A stretch of 64,000 nucleotides of DNA from Moniliophthora roreri (taxonomy: Eukaryota > Basidiomycota > Agaricomycetes > Agaricales > Marasmiaceae), in NCBI GenBank assembly GCA_001466705.2, contig LATX02000243.1, forward strand, positions 1 to 64,000, written 5' to 3'. The position numbers were made by a program, and so were the translations under genes. Numbering within the stretch: position 1 is the first letter of the stretch; every line of letters begins with the position of its first letter. A model generated the notes under the pieces. It was not told the DNA's origin. It made no database searches and saw nothing but the letters and a program-made list of their open reading frames with translations. Below, one piece after another: positions 44,816 to 59,959 of this stretch.

Positions 44816-46231
44816 TCACATCCACAGCTAGTCACCTCCAGCTCCTGGTGACCCCTTCCTCAGTTCCTCAGTCTCTAGGATCCAGGTTATGAAGAACCAG
44901 AAAGATATTATATTCCAAGTATATTAGATATGCAAAGGAGGGTACATATATGCCAACAGAGTCCAAGAAAAGGTGCTTGAGGCTGAAATACACTAGAGCC
45001 CCAACCCACAAATGTCGGAACAACTGCAGTATTAGAGTTGATGTGAGGTGGCAAGTGTGTTGTTATTGCTGAGGTTCTAATAAAAAGATTTTGGCCACTG
45101 AACACTGTTGAACATTATTGAGCTTTTATGATGCAATGTAGTACAGTAGAGGCACTTACATGAAACAAGCTCAAAACGAGCTAAGCTGCAAGCTCAAAGA
45201 GTTGCTTGATGACATGGTAGTGCTAGACATACAAAACAGTCAGGAGGGCCCAGAATGATGATGCAAAAACACATACTGAGGTGAACCTTGTGCTAGAAGG
45301 ACTCTGGTTCATATATGCATGTCAGCAGGCTTTGCTGACTTGCAGAGGCCAAGGAACCTACCAAATATACCATAAGAGATAAGAAAAGGGATTAGCTGTT
45401 GGATACAAGATGGTCAGTTCACTGGACACATCAGGCATGAATAGAAACCACTGAAGTGATGATTATTGGGCTGGGTAATCAAAAGGGGTGCCATAACACT
45501 GATTAATATGTCTGATCACTGATGAAACTTGGGATGAACAAATGGCTGTACCGTGGATTATGTCCCAAATTGTCACCAAGTCTTCAAGCATGCCATTGAT
45601 ATCAACCTTGCAGATAACTCTTCTTCCTGAAAATGTCCCATGTACTCATTAAAATCATTAATTTTTTGTATCCTGTGACCCAAAACCACAGGACTCACCG
45701 TTAACACAACTAACCAATGGTCTCCTAGCATATGAGATATTAGTGCTTTACATGACATGAACATTATTATTTATCTTATGCACCTGAGCCATCCAATCCC
45801 ATCCAAAACCATTCATAGCCTTCAAGTTCATCCATTTCTTTGAGATAACCAGTAAAGTGTACAAGTGCGACTTGATGGCATCAATACAACAAAGATGGTG
45901 ACGTGTCAAAGGAAAGAGGAGGACCTGAGAACTTAAAAAATTTTTGTCAAGTTCATTGAGATCTGCAGGTGGAGTATCTGGAGAGAATCTCAACAGAGTA
46001 CATGGATTCTACAGATATCATGAGGGTGGAGAAACAACAGAAGAATATTGTGAGAATCTCGGTAGGATGACCAGATCCTTCCCACATTCTCCATGGCAGT
46101 AATCTTTGGTTTTACGCAGTGCTAGTTCACTCCCGACCCCGGGGGCCCTGTCACTACCAAAACATGACTGATGGATGTGGTCGTGTGAGTAGAATCTATA
46201 CAAGTCCATACTGTACACGAAGACATGAATG
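44816..46231. other. End of second repeat island
   Basis: CpG-poor to about 46,100, where normal CpG content returns. Minus-strand frames at 45573-45993 have no motif I can place; they may be transposon remains. The last ~100 bases would hold the 3' end of the DCAF7-like gene. Confidence 0.4.
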
Positions 46232-47605
46232 TCAAACTTTTAACGCTTTGATCGACTTCCCGCAAGCAATGGCCAGCCATTCTCCAGTCGCTGTCGAATG
46301 TCCAGTGTTCATGGTCACACCTTGTATAGGAGGAGACCAAGCCAAATTGGTGATTTGACTGGACGCTGTGTACGCCATGACGGGGTCCGATATTATCTTT
46401 TTCTTCGTATCAGGTCTTGGTGAATTCAAACGGGAACTCGCACTACGTGGCGAGGTACCGCTTTGGGTATAGGTTGCCAGATCCCATAGCAAAATTTGGC
46501 AATCATCACCTGTTCAGGAGAGTTGACTATCAGTACAAGGAACAGATGAAAAGTAGAAAATAACTTACTGGCACTTGCCAACAAGGGATGTTCGGCTGAT
46601 GCCCATCCAAGGGCATTTATTTGGGCATGATGACCTTTCAGCTCCATGACAGGAAGTCCTGGGCTGCGCATGTCCAATATCTGTATCTCTGTACCGTCCA
46701 TGTGAAATGTGGACATGTAGTTGGAATCAGAAGGGTTGAAGGCGATTCGTAAAAGGGGTGATGTAGGTGGTCGAGCAGAGGCTGAGGGAGAGGCTGAGGG
46801 AGGCGGGACATTCTTGGGTGCAGGAGTTTCGTAGAGGATGGTGGAGTGCTCCAGACTTCTCAGGTCAAAGGCTCGAAGACTTCCATCAGCACCCACGGAG
46901 ACAAAGATATCTGTCGAGTTTGGGAGCCAAGCCACATCGTAGACTTCTCGGTCGTGAGCGATGAGTTGTGTCATTGCCGAACAACTGTCTATATTCCAGA
47001 CGGTACATGTCGTGTCGATGGATGAAGTGACAAGCAAGCCTGGAACCTTCTCATTCCACGAAAAATTGGTCAACGGAGCTCCAGCTGTTTGACCACTCGA
47101 AGGGTTGTGGACTTTGGATTGCTGTGATTTGCAAGTGTCAGATTCATTGGTATATGAGAAGGTGACCACGCACCCCAGATAACGTGGTCTTCAGATTGAG
47201 ACTGTGCCCGGTAGCAGTAGATTGCCTTCCAACGTAATTCGACATAGCTGGCGGTGTGTCCCCAACATATTCCCAAATCCTCAGCGCGTCTCCGGTAGTT
47301 GCTAGCAGCTCAGTGGAATGTGACTTTCCTGCCCAATTAAACGTCGTGGCGGAGGCTGGCTGCCACTGAAGGCTGGTAACTGGGTAACCATGAGGAGCCT
47401 CGCAGAGCGTAACGAAATCAGGATAGTCTGTGTAGTCGTCTTCCACTAGGACCCGTTCATCTTGAAGACCAATGATCGCTATACGGTTCTGATAATTTTC
47501 GAGAAGGGACCCAATTCCCAAACGAAATGAAGATCGCGGTCGCAATGATTGGCCTGGCGCTGGGGTTTTGCACCAATCCAATGCGTATACCGGCCCTGTA
47601 CGCAT
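46232..47605 (-). CDS. DCAF7: WD40 protein, DCAF7/WDR68 (AN11) homolog
   Basis: Three exons: 47605-47174, 47121-46569, 46509-46232; about 420 residues. The ATG at 47605 (M-R-T-G-P-V-Y-A-L-D-W-C) was chosen because the family begins this way; an upstream exon is possible. WD repeats are visible: L-L-A-T-T-G-D-A-L-R-I-W, G-L-L-V-T-S-S-I-D-T-T-C-T-V-W, D-V-A-W-L-P-N-S-T-D-I-F, G-H-H-A-Q-I-N-A-L-G-W and S-D-D-C-Q-I-L-L-W-D. The family is a conserved scaffold that binds DYRK-type kinases and CUL4-DDB1 ligases in animals. A Pro/Ser loop is inserted between repeats. Its role in fungi is little known. Homology is firm; function is by analogy. Confidence 0.88.
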
Positions 47606-47994
47606 ATTCCAATGAGATCGCGGCGAATAAAATGTAGTTAAAATCACCGACAGGGTGCTTCATACTGTAGTAGAGTAGTTTGAGTCATGGATGCAACTTG
47701 AGCAAGATCGAGGGTGCATGACACCAACAGAGCAGTTGTACCAACACAATCACACAGCCACGCGCTCCTCATTCATTTATTATAATTTTCTCTCGAATAG
47801 TTTGTGTACTGTAGTCATATCGCTCGTGCTCGTGTTGACAACACGAAGAAAAATAGATACAAGATCGTAAGGTATAAGTACATTCACTAGAGTGGCACAT
47901 CAAATATTGCAGAAGCAAATAAATGCCGGGATATAATTTCAGGATAGATAGTTCGATGAAATGAAGAATAGGGCTGGCATTGCGTACTCGTGAA
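47606..47994. other. Intergenic between DCAF7-like and sugar transporter 1
   Basis: Holds the leader of the WD40 gene and the 3' flank of the transporter gene. No coding series seen. Confidence 0.45.
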
Positions 47995-50506
47995 CTAAGC
48001 AAATGCTCCACCAGAAGCATAGGTCTTGGTTCCCATCGCACCCTCGTGCTGATAGAGTGGAGGAAGATCTTCAACTTCCATTCGGAAGATATATTTCTTG
48101 ATGTTGTGCGGTAACGCTTTTAGTTGATAGGAAGCATGTTTGCGAGTCGGGACGCTGAATACTGGAAAAGAATGGTTCGTCAAACAACGAACATTCAAAC
48201 GCGACCGCAGCAAATTACCTTGGTCTAATTCCTCAAGAGACAATGCTTTTGTTTCTGGAACAAATAACAGTGCGCCGAAAAATCCAACCACGCTGAAAAC
48301 ACGGGGTTAGGACTAGCTCAGTTCGTTGAATACGAAACAGTACTTACTTCCAAGCAGCATACCAACCAAAGGCACCCTGCGGCTGGAACGCGCCCAATAA
48401 TCGTGGCCACGTGAGAGCCAGAACAAAGTTGCTTTCCAAACCGTCAGGAACCTGGAGTATCAAACAGGTACCAAACTACTCACAAGAACCAGAGAATGGC
48501 GGTGGCCAGCGACATTCCGATATCACGGACATACAATGGGAATGCTTCAGCAGAGTACTACAACCGAATGAGACATTGTATGTCGGAGGCGATGGTTGGC
48601 TACTTACGGTGAATGGTACAGGGCCTTCTCCAGGCGAGTACGCCATCGCGAATAGATAGATACCTAGTGCGACGACAGCAATTCGGGAAGGATCAGGATT
48701 GGCAGCGTTAGAGTCATAGGGGATCCAGCTAATCATTTCACGTCAGCCAGTATATTTGGGGTGATTTGATGATACTTACAATGCGAAGCCCGTCAAAAGT
48801 AAGAAGATTGCCATCAGAGGGAAAGTAGTCAACAGCAGGTTCCGCCGCCCAAACGTATCAATGGTGTATATAGCCGGTATGGCAAAGAGCCAGTTGATCA
48901 TTCCGAAACCCCAAGAAGCGATTAGAGCCTGCTTCTCAGAGAACTTCGCCTGCACGAAGATGTTGGTCGAATAGTATGCGATGACATTGATTCCACAGAA
49001 CTGTTGCATGAACATGACTATGAGGGACGCCTGGGTAGCCCTACGGTTTCGCGGAACAGTGAAAAGCTCGATAAAGCGGTTGCGATGAGTTGCGCTAACC
49101 TCCTTCTCGGCTTCGAGAAGGACATGCATGTCTAAACAATGTTAATTTGTTAGCCGCTCAAAGACTTTAACCAAACAGACTTACAGTAAAGATCCCGAGC
49201 AGCTTGCATGTTACTATGCCTCAATCTCACAAGAGAGTTGAAAGCATCTCGATGACGGTTCCTTAGCATATACCAACGAGGTGATTCTGGACAGAAGAAA
49301 ACCTGCATAGCGAGGAAAAGAGCGGGAACACCGGCCTAAAATTGAAATAAAGTTGAGTATGTGGTCGGTATAAGGACCATGCTATTCACACTACCCAGCA
49401 TCAGACGCCACTTTAGACCTGTTATCCCACTGCGGTCAGGAATACCAAAGAATGCAAGATCCACTGCCGTTCCAATCATAATGCCGAAAGCAGTCCATGT
49501 TTGCCTGGCAACAACGTGAGGATACGACTGAAAGTGATTCACACTGACTTACCACATCATCACCAGCGCTCCACGAATGGCGGGAGGGGCGCATTCCGCT
49601 GCGTAACTAAAGTCTGCGTGAGTAAACCTTCAGTATCCATGGAACCAAACCTACACTGGCACAGTGGCACTTTTTGGTCCAATTCCGATACCGAGGACAA
49701 ATCGAGAGATGAACAGATGCCACCAGTTGTTAGTGAGTCCTTGCCAGATGCAGGCAATGAAGGAAAAAATCGCAGTGACGAAAATAGTTCCACGGCGTCC
49801 CAAGAATCGGTTAAGCTAGATCGACAATGAGATTAGCTGGGTTTGCCCAGAATCACAAATGAATTATTAATTTACCGGATCGGTTAACCAGCATCCCAAG
49901 ACTGCACAGCATAGGTATGGTGCAGAATTGACGAGGCCCAACAGCCATTGGTTCCTGCCCTGAAGAGCAACGTCGTCGGTGTTGGGATCAATGTCGAATT
50001 GGGAGGCGAAAAATATGTTTGCACCGTTGATCACGGCCTCGTCCATCTAACAGTGCAACATCGTCAGTCCGTTATCGTCGTCGTCGTCGTGTAATGGCGA
50101 AAGAAACAACACCCACCCCTTGCACTGCCGCTGCCATTGAACATAAGATAACCAGATAATAAAGCGTTATTGGATGGGACCATTTGTGAGTGGTCTCCCG
50201 TCTTAACAGCTCCTTGTCTTCTTCGGTCAATATCGAGAGGCTCTCAAAGGCTGTTGGATCCTGGGCAACCAGAGCGCCTTTCTGGAAATCCAAGACGAGA
50301 TCCTCCATGCCATGAGTTTCGGCAAAAACCTTGGCGTCTTGGATGAGCTTGTCGTGGCTAATATCCCTAAGCGGATTTGCAAGCTTGGCGTTGTCGTTGA
50401 CTGTGGGAGGCGCATTTTCTTTCATCGACACAGAAGCGGCGTCTTCATGTTTGTCGATGGAAGGCTTCTCGTTGTGTGGCTCTGAGGTGCTAGACGAAGA
50501 AGACAT
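47995..50506 (-). CDS. MFS sugar transporter 1
   Basis: Twelve exons: 50506-50117, 50046-49876, 49815-49655, 49606-49553, 49504-49390, 49335-49185, 49131-48780, 48728-48608, 48557-48484, 48431-48348, 48292-48219, 48161-47995; 637 residues. A 110-residue polar N-terminus precedes twelve hydrophobic segments. Sugar-porter signatures are present: F-L-G-R-R-G after helix 2, P-E-S-P-R-W-Y before the central loop, Q-Q-F-C-G-I-N-V-I-A-Y-Y in helix 7, D-T-F-G-R-R-N after helix 8, and P-E-T-K-A-L-S-L-E-E-L at the end. It should import sugars or related polyols by proton symport at the plasma membrane; the substrate cannot be read from sequence. The paralogous transporter 2 lies 428 bp upstream on the same strand. 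Confidence 0.92.
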
Positions 50507-50550
50507 AATGAGGAACTGTAAGGAGCGTGACAAAGATAGGAATAGGAGGA

Positions 50551-50560
50551 CTATTTTATA
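50551..50560 (-). promoter_or_regulatory. TATA-like box, sugar transporter 1
   Basis: TATAAAATAG on the minus strand 45 bp before the ATG at 50506. Position suggests a short leader. Confidence 0.4.
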
Positions 50561-50933
50561 CCTTGTCAGAGACAAGAACCAGTCATACTTCTACCGCCTG
50601 TGGAGCGACGGCTATGCAGTTTTGTGGAGCGAAACCAGAGAAGCCCCACCGGCTAATAACTTCCACACTATCCCAATCCTCCACAGGTCGAGTGTTGTAG
50701 TGTATTAGCTTCTACAGCTCGGGTTGCTGTCCAGGTTTCCGTTTTTCTGCGTTTTGTCTCGGAAACTGAGTACGGCAGTCATCAAAGTCCTGACGCGCGC
50801 GGCTAGGGCCCTGCATTCTCCATGGGATCGGTCGTGATTATGTAAAGTTGTCAATGACGAGTTTCAAGGGCATAAACTAATCATCGCCCGTATATAATCA
50901 TGGAAAAGAGCAGTAGACAGACATAGGATATCC

Positions 50934-53947
<3,014 letters not shown>

Positions 53948-55577
53948 GGGTGGAGGAAGTGGTTTTGACGCAGAGACCGAAAGTCAAAGGCACGAAAAAA
54001 ACCCTGGCAGGAAAAGGAAGAGAAGCAAGTGTTCCTTTTATATCGCTTCCCAAGTAGAGTTTGCTTTCGGGAATACTCTTCCGCTCGTGCCATATCAGAT
54101 GGGGTATTAAAGGCGGATCCAAGGTGAATGCAATCCATTTGATGGCAACAACTAAAAGCAGCCCAGATCCCATTCAAAGCCCGGTAACATGAGTGGATTC
54201 TGTCATCGACACCCTCATCGGTGGAGCAAGGATTAGACAACGTACCGAGCACTGCAGAAAAAACCACCTTTCCTATTCCTCCACCAAAGCCCTGACGGGC
54301 CTGTAGTCTGGGGCTGGAGAACGGAAAAACGGGAAGGAGCAAGGAAACCTCAATATGCCGATTCATCATCACGCGACAGCCCCGCAAAGCCATGCTCTGA
54401 TGCGCGATCGAGTGCGCGATGCAATTTTTTGAACAACGGAAGGATTGCATGCGCTTATTTTTGACACTCCTACTTGGTCCTCCTTGGAAGGAAATACGGC
54501 CCTGAACCGTATCATGATCGCCTGATAGCGCTGCGACCATATTATAATACTTGGGTTTAAATGTAGCACCTCAGAAATCAGCACCTTCCAGCCGAAGAGG
54601 AAGAAAGCTCAACCGAGTCGCTCGCAGAGTTGATGGGTTCCGCTACGCGTACGTCGTGGTTTGAGCGGACGGTAACCGAAAAAGAGCATTTGCGGTGCGC
54701 CCGGAAGTTGATTTCAGGAATGTATCAGCTTCAGGTGTGAGACTTCGGGTCGGGGAACCCTGGGAACAGGTCTGAACAACAGCTTTACCGCGATCTTTTC
54801 TGAGAACATCAACATCCAAAGGAGTGGAGGAAAGCATCCTGGCAACAATTTTTACGTTTGATCTGTCAACAGACGAGAATCACAACGAGGTGGAGAATGT
54901 CATTATTTGATCAAACAGCTTAGGACAATCTTGTGGACAATCTCATGCCTATGTGAGCGCTGCTACAGACGGGATGCATAAACTATGCATAAACAGTTCC
55001 CAAATACCACTCATCTAAGTTTACCTCCAAGTGTGCATAATGTCACCCAGATTCAACGTCACAAGAGCAGACGAGACTTGATTGCGATCATGACAAGAGC
55101 ATATACATAACGTGCCAATGTAGAGTGACCATGGAAGTATCTACCGACTATCATACAGCGAACAAGAGTGCAATTTGAGCGGGACGAGGTGTGTTTCATT
55201 TAGTTCCAGCGACGACATGGCGGCGTGGGTGTAGGCGTTGAGTGTCGACAGAGAGAAATGTCGGGTTTGTCGGATTTGGGTAGGGGAAGTTCGGATGGCG
55301 TCGAGAGCTGGATGAAAGTGAAATCGAAGAGGAAATAAAAAGGGAATAACTGATCTCAATGTGAATAAGTTAAGATGCCTTGAAACAGTCCGAGGAAAGA
55401 GGTTTCGCCAGAGGGAGAAAATGTAGAGTAATGGAAGTGAAAATAACGAGAAAAGGGAAATTTTTGAATAGCAAGCATGATGACGAAAGGGGGTTACAGT
55501 AACACAAGTGGTGAAATGGAAACGGAGTCAAGAATGGAGCGTTTTTCGTTCTTTTAGGAAGCTAGTCTTGATTCACC
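53948..55577. other. Long intergenic region, 1.6 kb
   Basis: Upstream region of transporter 2. A minus-strand frame at 54643-54837 (M-L-S-S-T-P-L-D-V) and one at 55141-55359 are open, but neither has a convincing splice partner. CpG content is normal. Could hold extended regulatory sequence for the transporter gene. Confidence 0.4.
54035..54042 (-). promoter_or_regulatory. TATA-like box, sugar transporter 2
   Basis: TATAAAAG on the minus strand, about 88 bp before the ATG at 53947; a good position for a regulated fungal promoter. Confidence 0.5.
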
Positions 55578-56360
55578 ATGGATATTGAACCGCACTGTTC
55601 GCAGAAGCTCCACATGGTACGTTGTCCATTCAATCCTGGTGCGCAAGCGATGCGAAGTTTTGGGATTTGCGAGCAGTTGGCGCTGATACGTCAAAGCAAA
55701 GATATGGCGTTAGTGTCGCTGACCAAAGGTGCGTAGGTGGCAGGGAATACCTACCCGTGATGCTGGAAGGAGCTGTGAGGCTGGAGTAGACCAACTGGTG
55801 AGGACGGATTTTGAGGGGAGGAAGGAGCGAGTTCGTCAGCTTGAATCATGGGGACGTCTTGCATGGGATAGATGTCGAAGGCTGGATAAACGTCTGCGAG
55901 AAAGACGTATCAGTCATCAGCGGGAACAGAGACAAGCCACAAGACGCATACATGGAGAAGCAGCGGGTGAGCCGGACGTGTCGCTAGAGGCTGTACTGGC
56001 ATTGGACGAAATGCGGGAGTGAGTGTAGAATGGCTCTGCTTCAGTCATCATGCTGTCCGAGTCATCGTCAGAACCATATCGAGGGAATGGGACAAGCTTC
56101 TGCTGCTTGCAGTTCTAGGGACACAGCCGTCATTACGAGCTAAGCGGGACGCGAGGAAGAACACGTACGGTTGGGGACGCGTCCTCGAACTCAAACTTTC
56201 TCTTCATGTTTACGATGAGGTACAGAGGACGGGACACGAAGGGGACAGGGGAACTTTACGGGGGAAAGCGATGGTGACGGTTCTGGATGAAGTTTCGAAT
56301 GGGATATTCGGAGGGGGGAGACTTTACTTTATAGCTGGCACGGAGCGGAGATTGAAATAA
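55578..56360 (+). CDS. Possible small gene, structure unresolved
   Basis: An ATG at 55578 opens M-D-I-E-P-H-C-S-Q-K-L-H-M, readable through to 55734 or spliced at 55617-55676 in the same frame. A second open block at 55729-56022 is Arg/Glu-rich (W-D-R-C-R-R-L-D-K-R-L-R-E-R-R) and looks coding. A third at 56061-56360 follows. Splice sites join the blocks only imperfectly, so exon limits are not settled. No family recognised. Could be two genes, one gene, or noncoding. Confidence 0.25.
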
Positions 56361-56745
56361 TAATTGGATGATTCTGCCGCCTCGGCTTCCGTATAAAATT
56401 TAAGCTGTCAAGAAAACCGACCCAAACCTTCCCAGTTTGGATAGATTCGGTATTACCGAGGTGGTCCGACTCGCACCCCAAAATCCAAACTTACTAAATC
56501 TGGAATGGGAAAGACCGAACACCGGGTGTCAGAATTGTCTTTTACATTTTTCAGTATTCTGTTCGGCATCTTCCAGTTCCCACACGTCGCCGGGGCGCTT
56601 TGCCTCCGTATCCAACGGCATAAACCTCGGGTCAAAAGTACCTGACCCAGACCTGACCCGTGTCTGTGTGCGTGTCTTTTTGTCCTGTGACCCTGCCCCT
56701 GTCCTTTCTTGGAGTTGTCAGTTCTCCAGCGGCGAGCGCTCAGCC

Positions 56746-57459
56746 ATGGCAAACATCACCCCAGCCGATATCCCACTCCCAGCTTTCCTCGATCCTTTAC
56801 TCAACTATCTATCAGACAACTTACCACCTCCACTATACTCCTTCATCATCACTTTCGCCTCACATTGCCTCGCTCTCATATCCGCTCTATCATCGCTCTT
56901 TTCCACGTTACTGAGGACAAATCCTTCACAATGGGATGTACAAACGATTCTGCCACCGCTAATCGCGTTCCTTACTGCATATCTGGCACTCGTTAGTGTC
57001 TACCGAACTACAACGTGGATGGTCAGGACCAGTTTCTGGTTCATAAAATGGGGCACTATTTTGGCTGTGCTATTCGGGGGAATGGGTTGGATTATGGGAA
57101 GTGGTGGCAATGCTGTCGGTGGACCAGGGGTTGCGTCGAGTCTTGCAAGTCTGATATTGGGCATGATAAGTGGTGAGGGCAATGCCTCGGGAAACCACCG
57201 CTCATCTCGGTCGAGGAACTCGAATCGTCGCTCAACAAAAAAGCCCCAGCCCTGGGACAACTACCAGACTCATCGTGACTGGCAATATCAGGAGGATCAA
57301 GCAGGAGCGTCACTTGAGACAGATGCACAGGTTGTCCTGGAGAATCTGATGTCTACTGCCAGAGATAGTGGGTTTTGGAATGCACTCACAAGTGCCATAC
57401 GGGGATCATCACATGGAGATGAAGAACGTGGAGGCGAAAGAAGATCGACGTCTCGATGA
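56746..57459 (+). CDS. Apq12-like nuclear envelope/ER membrane protein
   Basis: A single exon of 237 residues from the ATG at 56746 (M-A-N-I-T-P-A-D-I-P-L-P-A-F); the frame is open further upstream, but the text there lacks protein-like composition. Two or three hydrophobic segments lie at residues ~28-50 (P-L-Y-S-F-I-I-T-F-A-S-H), ~68-85 (L-I-A-F-L-T-A-Y-L-A-L-V) and ~95-115 (W-G-T-I-L-A-V-L-F-G-G-M-G-W). The stretch Y-R-T-T-T-W-M-V-R-T-S-F-W-F-I-K between them and the overall plan resemble Apq12, an ER/nuclear-envelope protein needed for nuclear pore assembly and membrane fluidity. The tail is polar and Arg/Ser-rich. Assignment is tentative. Convergent with the pyruvate carrier gene. Confidence 0.65.
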   Translation: MANITPADIPLPAFLDPLLNYLSDNLPPPLYSFIITFASHCLALISALSSLFSTLLRTNPSQWDVQTILPPLIAFLTAYLALVSVYRTTTWMVRTSFWFIKWGTILAVLFGGMGWIMGSGGNAVGGPGVASSLASLILGMISGEGNASGNHRSSRSRNSNRRSTKKPQPWDNYQTHRDWQYQEDQAGASLETDAQVVLENLMSTARDSGFWNALTSAIRGSSHGDEERGGERRSTSR

Positions 57460-57637
57460 TGATATTTATTGCACTCGCCGTAATTCATTTTTACCGCACT
57501 GTATCATTGGAATTCCGAGCATCCTTCCATTCATGATACTAGTAGTCGCGCGGCATACTCTGAGACTCGCGACTAATATGTGGGCGGATAATAACAAGAA
57601 AGATTATATCGAATGTAAAGTATATATAGTCGAGTGT

Positions 57638-58200
57638 TTAAGCAGCAGTCTTCTTGACGGCACCTTCTCCGTTGTATCGGTAACTGTGAGAGAAAGACAA
57701 AGGTCAACGATGTCAATATCGGAGATATGAACAGAACACACTTTGCTATCCGCACAAGTTGGGTTAGACCAGAGCAACCAACGAAAAAGTTGACCTGTAC
57801 ATGATTAGACCAGAGTTGCAGAGGCTAATACATAGCACGTACAGCGGCCAGACTGTAGTTGACGGGAGTGATAACGAATGAATATCGGACCCAGATGAAA
57901 CCAGTTGCAGCAAGAGCTATAAAAGTTATGATACTGTCAGACGAAACCTCCACAGCGTATTGGGTAATCACTTACCAACGTTCTGGGACACACTAAGTTT
58001 TTCTGCGGGTCTTGTCATGTCCCTCAATCCAGCGGCAACCAGACACCATTTCATGAGTGGGGCCCAGAAGAACACGGTTTTGGGTCCTTGAAACCGATAA
58101 ACTCTTGCTGCAAATAATACTAAAATTGATACGAACCCGCAGGGTGGTTGAGGAAGGAGGTGATTTTGGAGGATCCTGCTGAACTCGCTGCTCCTGACAT
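57638..58200 (-). CDS. Mitochondrial pyruvate carrier subunit (MPC2-type)
   Basis: Five exons: 58200-58137, 58086-57976, 57916-57843, 57794-57742, 57683-57638; 115 residues, the usual size. Signature text is present: N-H-P-A-G-P-K-T-V-F-F-W-A-P, then M-K-W-C-L-V-A-A-G-L-R-D-M-x-R-P, A-L-A-A-T-G-F-I-W-V-R-Y-S-F-V-I and P-V-N-Y-S-L-A-A-V-N-F-F-V-G. The F-F-W-A-P-x-x-K-W and 'RP' positions match the MPC2/3 side of the family. It forms a hetero-dimer with MPC1 in the inner mitochondrial membrane and imports pyruvate; no MPC1 gene lies in the window. All exons are short, but phases agree at every joint. Confidence 0.92.
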
Positions 58201-58831
58201 GGTCACTGGCTGTGGAATAATCGGTGAGCACGAGTCAGAACTTGAAGTTGACGGTGTGAATGAGGTTTGTCAGCGTGGGAAATGTTTGACCTGTGCATTT
58301 CTTCCTAGTGCTCCCACACTTGATCCGCTCCGATGCGCTTTTATATATCCTTTGCTTTGAGGAAAGCGTTGGCGACCAAAAGCGGTTGACCGAGTATCCT
58401 TCCCTCTGCGACGAACCGCCCGGGCGATCTTCTGCTTCTCTGCTAAACCTCAGGCCTCGGGGATGACGTTGGAGTTGAACACGGGAGCACAGGGGCTCTC
58501 CGATACAGATACCGTGGTCAGGCCGGTCGGGCGTGATATCTTCATTCGGCTTCCCGCAGTGCCTCACTCCTACCTCTAACTAGCTATAGAAGGCTCTGGT
58601 AACCGTTTAGACGTCACCCAGGCAGACTCAGGTAGACTTGCGTATTGCTCAATCTCTCGGCTGTCCCGATGTTTATTTCCCGCACTTTTTTTTTTTTTCT
58701 GTTTCTATAGTTTTACGTGTTGCAAGCAAACTAGTGCTAAGACACACGGGCGGAATACACCAAAATTCTATCTAAACTATGCTCATGTGAGCGGCGCCGC
58801 TAACATCACGGGCCTCTTTCGAACATGCCTT
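58201..58831. other. Intergenic, upstream of pyruvate carrier
   Basis: Includes a TATA-like stretch on the minus strand near 58340 and a T run at 58687-58699. No coding series seen. Confidence 0.4.
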
Positions 58832-59312
58832 CGAGGCCCCCTGATATTCCCCCGAGCGCCCTCATCCGGGACCGCCGAATTTGAGGAATTTTTATGCCGA
58901 TGTATCATGCCAAATCACCGAATTTTTGGGCAAATTTGCCTGATATGTCTCATCCCGGAAGCCCAGAAAACCGCCGAAAAAGACCCCTCTGCCAGAGGTA
59001 TCATGCCGAACCGCCCATGAGCACGGCGGGTAAGCTTGCTGGACCGGCGTTACCTTATTCCTTTTTCTGTACACCAAAACTGTAAACTCAGAGGACACAA
59101 GTGCCGAGAGTCAGCAAGGAGGTGCTTTGGAAGAATACACTAGTATTAAAGCTATCAAGCAATAAAGCCCAGCGTCCAATGAGGGAAAAAAGAACCTACA
59201 TATATAAGGTCTCATGCCAAACCCCCGAAAACTGGCCAAATGGGGTAATAAAAATCGCCGAATTTGGCCCATGTTTGGATGAGGGCGCTCGGGGGAATAT
59301 CAGGGGGCCTTG
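58832..59312. mobile_element. MITE-like element, ~480 bp
   Basis: Inverted ends: AGGCCCCCTGATATTCCCCC with GAGCGCCCTCATCC at about 58834-58867, and the reverse complement GGATGAGGGCGCTC then GGGGGAATATCAGGGGGCCT at 59277-59310, about 34 bp with no mismatch seen. The centre has further shared words (GCCGAATTTG, TCATGCC) and no coding sequence. No clear target duplication was found. Non-autonomous DNA transposon by structure. Confidence 0.75.
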
Positions 59313-59895
59313 TCTTCGTTACAAATTTGCTTGACATTTCTGGGAGTCACTTTGCACCTCACCTTTGCTGGTGGTATAATTTTTTCATTATATTCATCGT
59401 TTTCGACTCATCTCGCTTTCGCGGCATCTTGCTGCCTTTCTGTATCGGTGTATCCTCCTCATGTACTCTATTTCTGTCTGGCCACTTAGCTCATAGCTTT
59501 TGACGCGTGTCACCAGTATGTCATTTATGCTGCGAAGATGCACCAAGTGCAGTGTTGTGGAGGTTCAGTGGCCTTGGGTTCCACTGCGATCGCATTGACT
59601 GTGAATCTGTGCTAGCTCGTAGTCAATGGACAAAAAAATCACAAGAACCTCCATGGTACAACAGTACTCCAAGTGCAAGCAAGATGCGTACACTGGGAAT
59701 AAACAAACATGGCACGCCATTTTGCACAGCAAACACCGCTTTTTGCAAATCTCGCCTGCTTTCGAGACAACACCAATCCGGAGATGTCTAGACTTCTTTA
59801 ATCCTGGGGTACAAACGTGATGTGAGGCGAAGCATGCGCAGTCGCTGGGACTACCCGATCTAGATTATAGTGACGCAAACAGGGTGCCCAAGTAG
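59313..59895. other. Intergenic between MITE and lectin-like gene
   Basis: No long frame with protein-like text. AT-rich from 59340 to 59420. Confidence 0.4.
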
Positions 59896-59903
59896 TATAT
59901 AAG
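59896..59903 (+). promoter_or_regulatory. TATA box of the CBM12-DM9 gene
   Basis: TATATAAG, 57 bp before the ATG at 59960; well placed for a strong, regulated fungal promoter. Confidence 0.55.
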
Positions 59904-59959
59904 ACCTTTTGGTTTCCGCTTGCTCTTCCTCATCTTGGACCACTACATCGATCTTCATA

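Noticed and set aside
45573..45993. Possible transposase remnant on the minus strand
   Set aside because: No catalytic motif could be placed; left as unassigned repeat sequence.
50075..50091. (TCG)n microsatellite
   Set aside because: Lies inside intron 1 of sugar transporter 1; short simple repeat of no clear meaning.
54643..54837. Frame of 64 codons upstream of sugar transporter 2
   Set aside because: No partner exon and no conserved text; could be a remnant, but I cannot support a gene.
55141..55359. Minus-strand frame of 72 codons
   Set aside because: Arg/Ser-rich text without neighbours; opening codons do not look like a real N-terminus.
56437..56745. Upstream extension of the Apq12-like frame
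   Set aside because: Open but with promoter-like composition and no protein-like text; the ATG at 56746 begins the hydrophobic, conserved-looking part.
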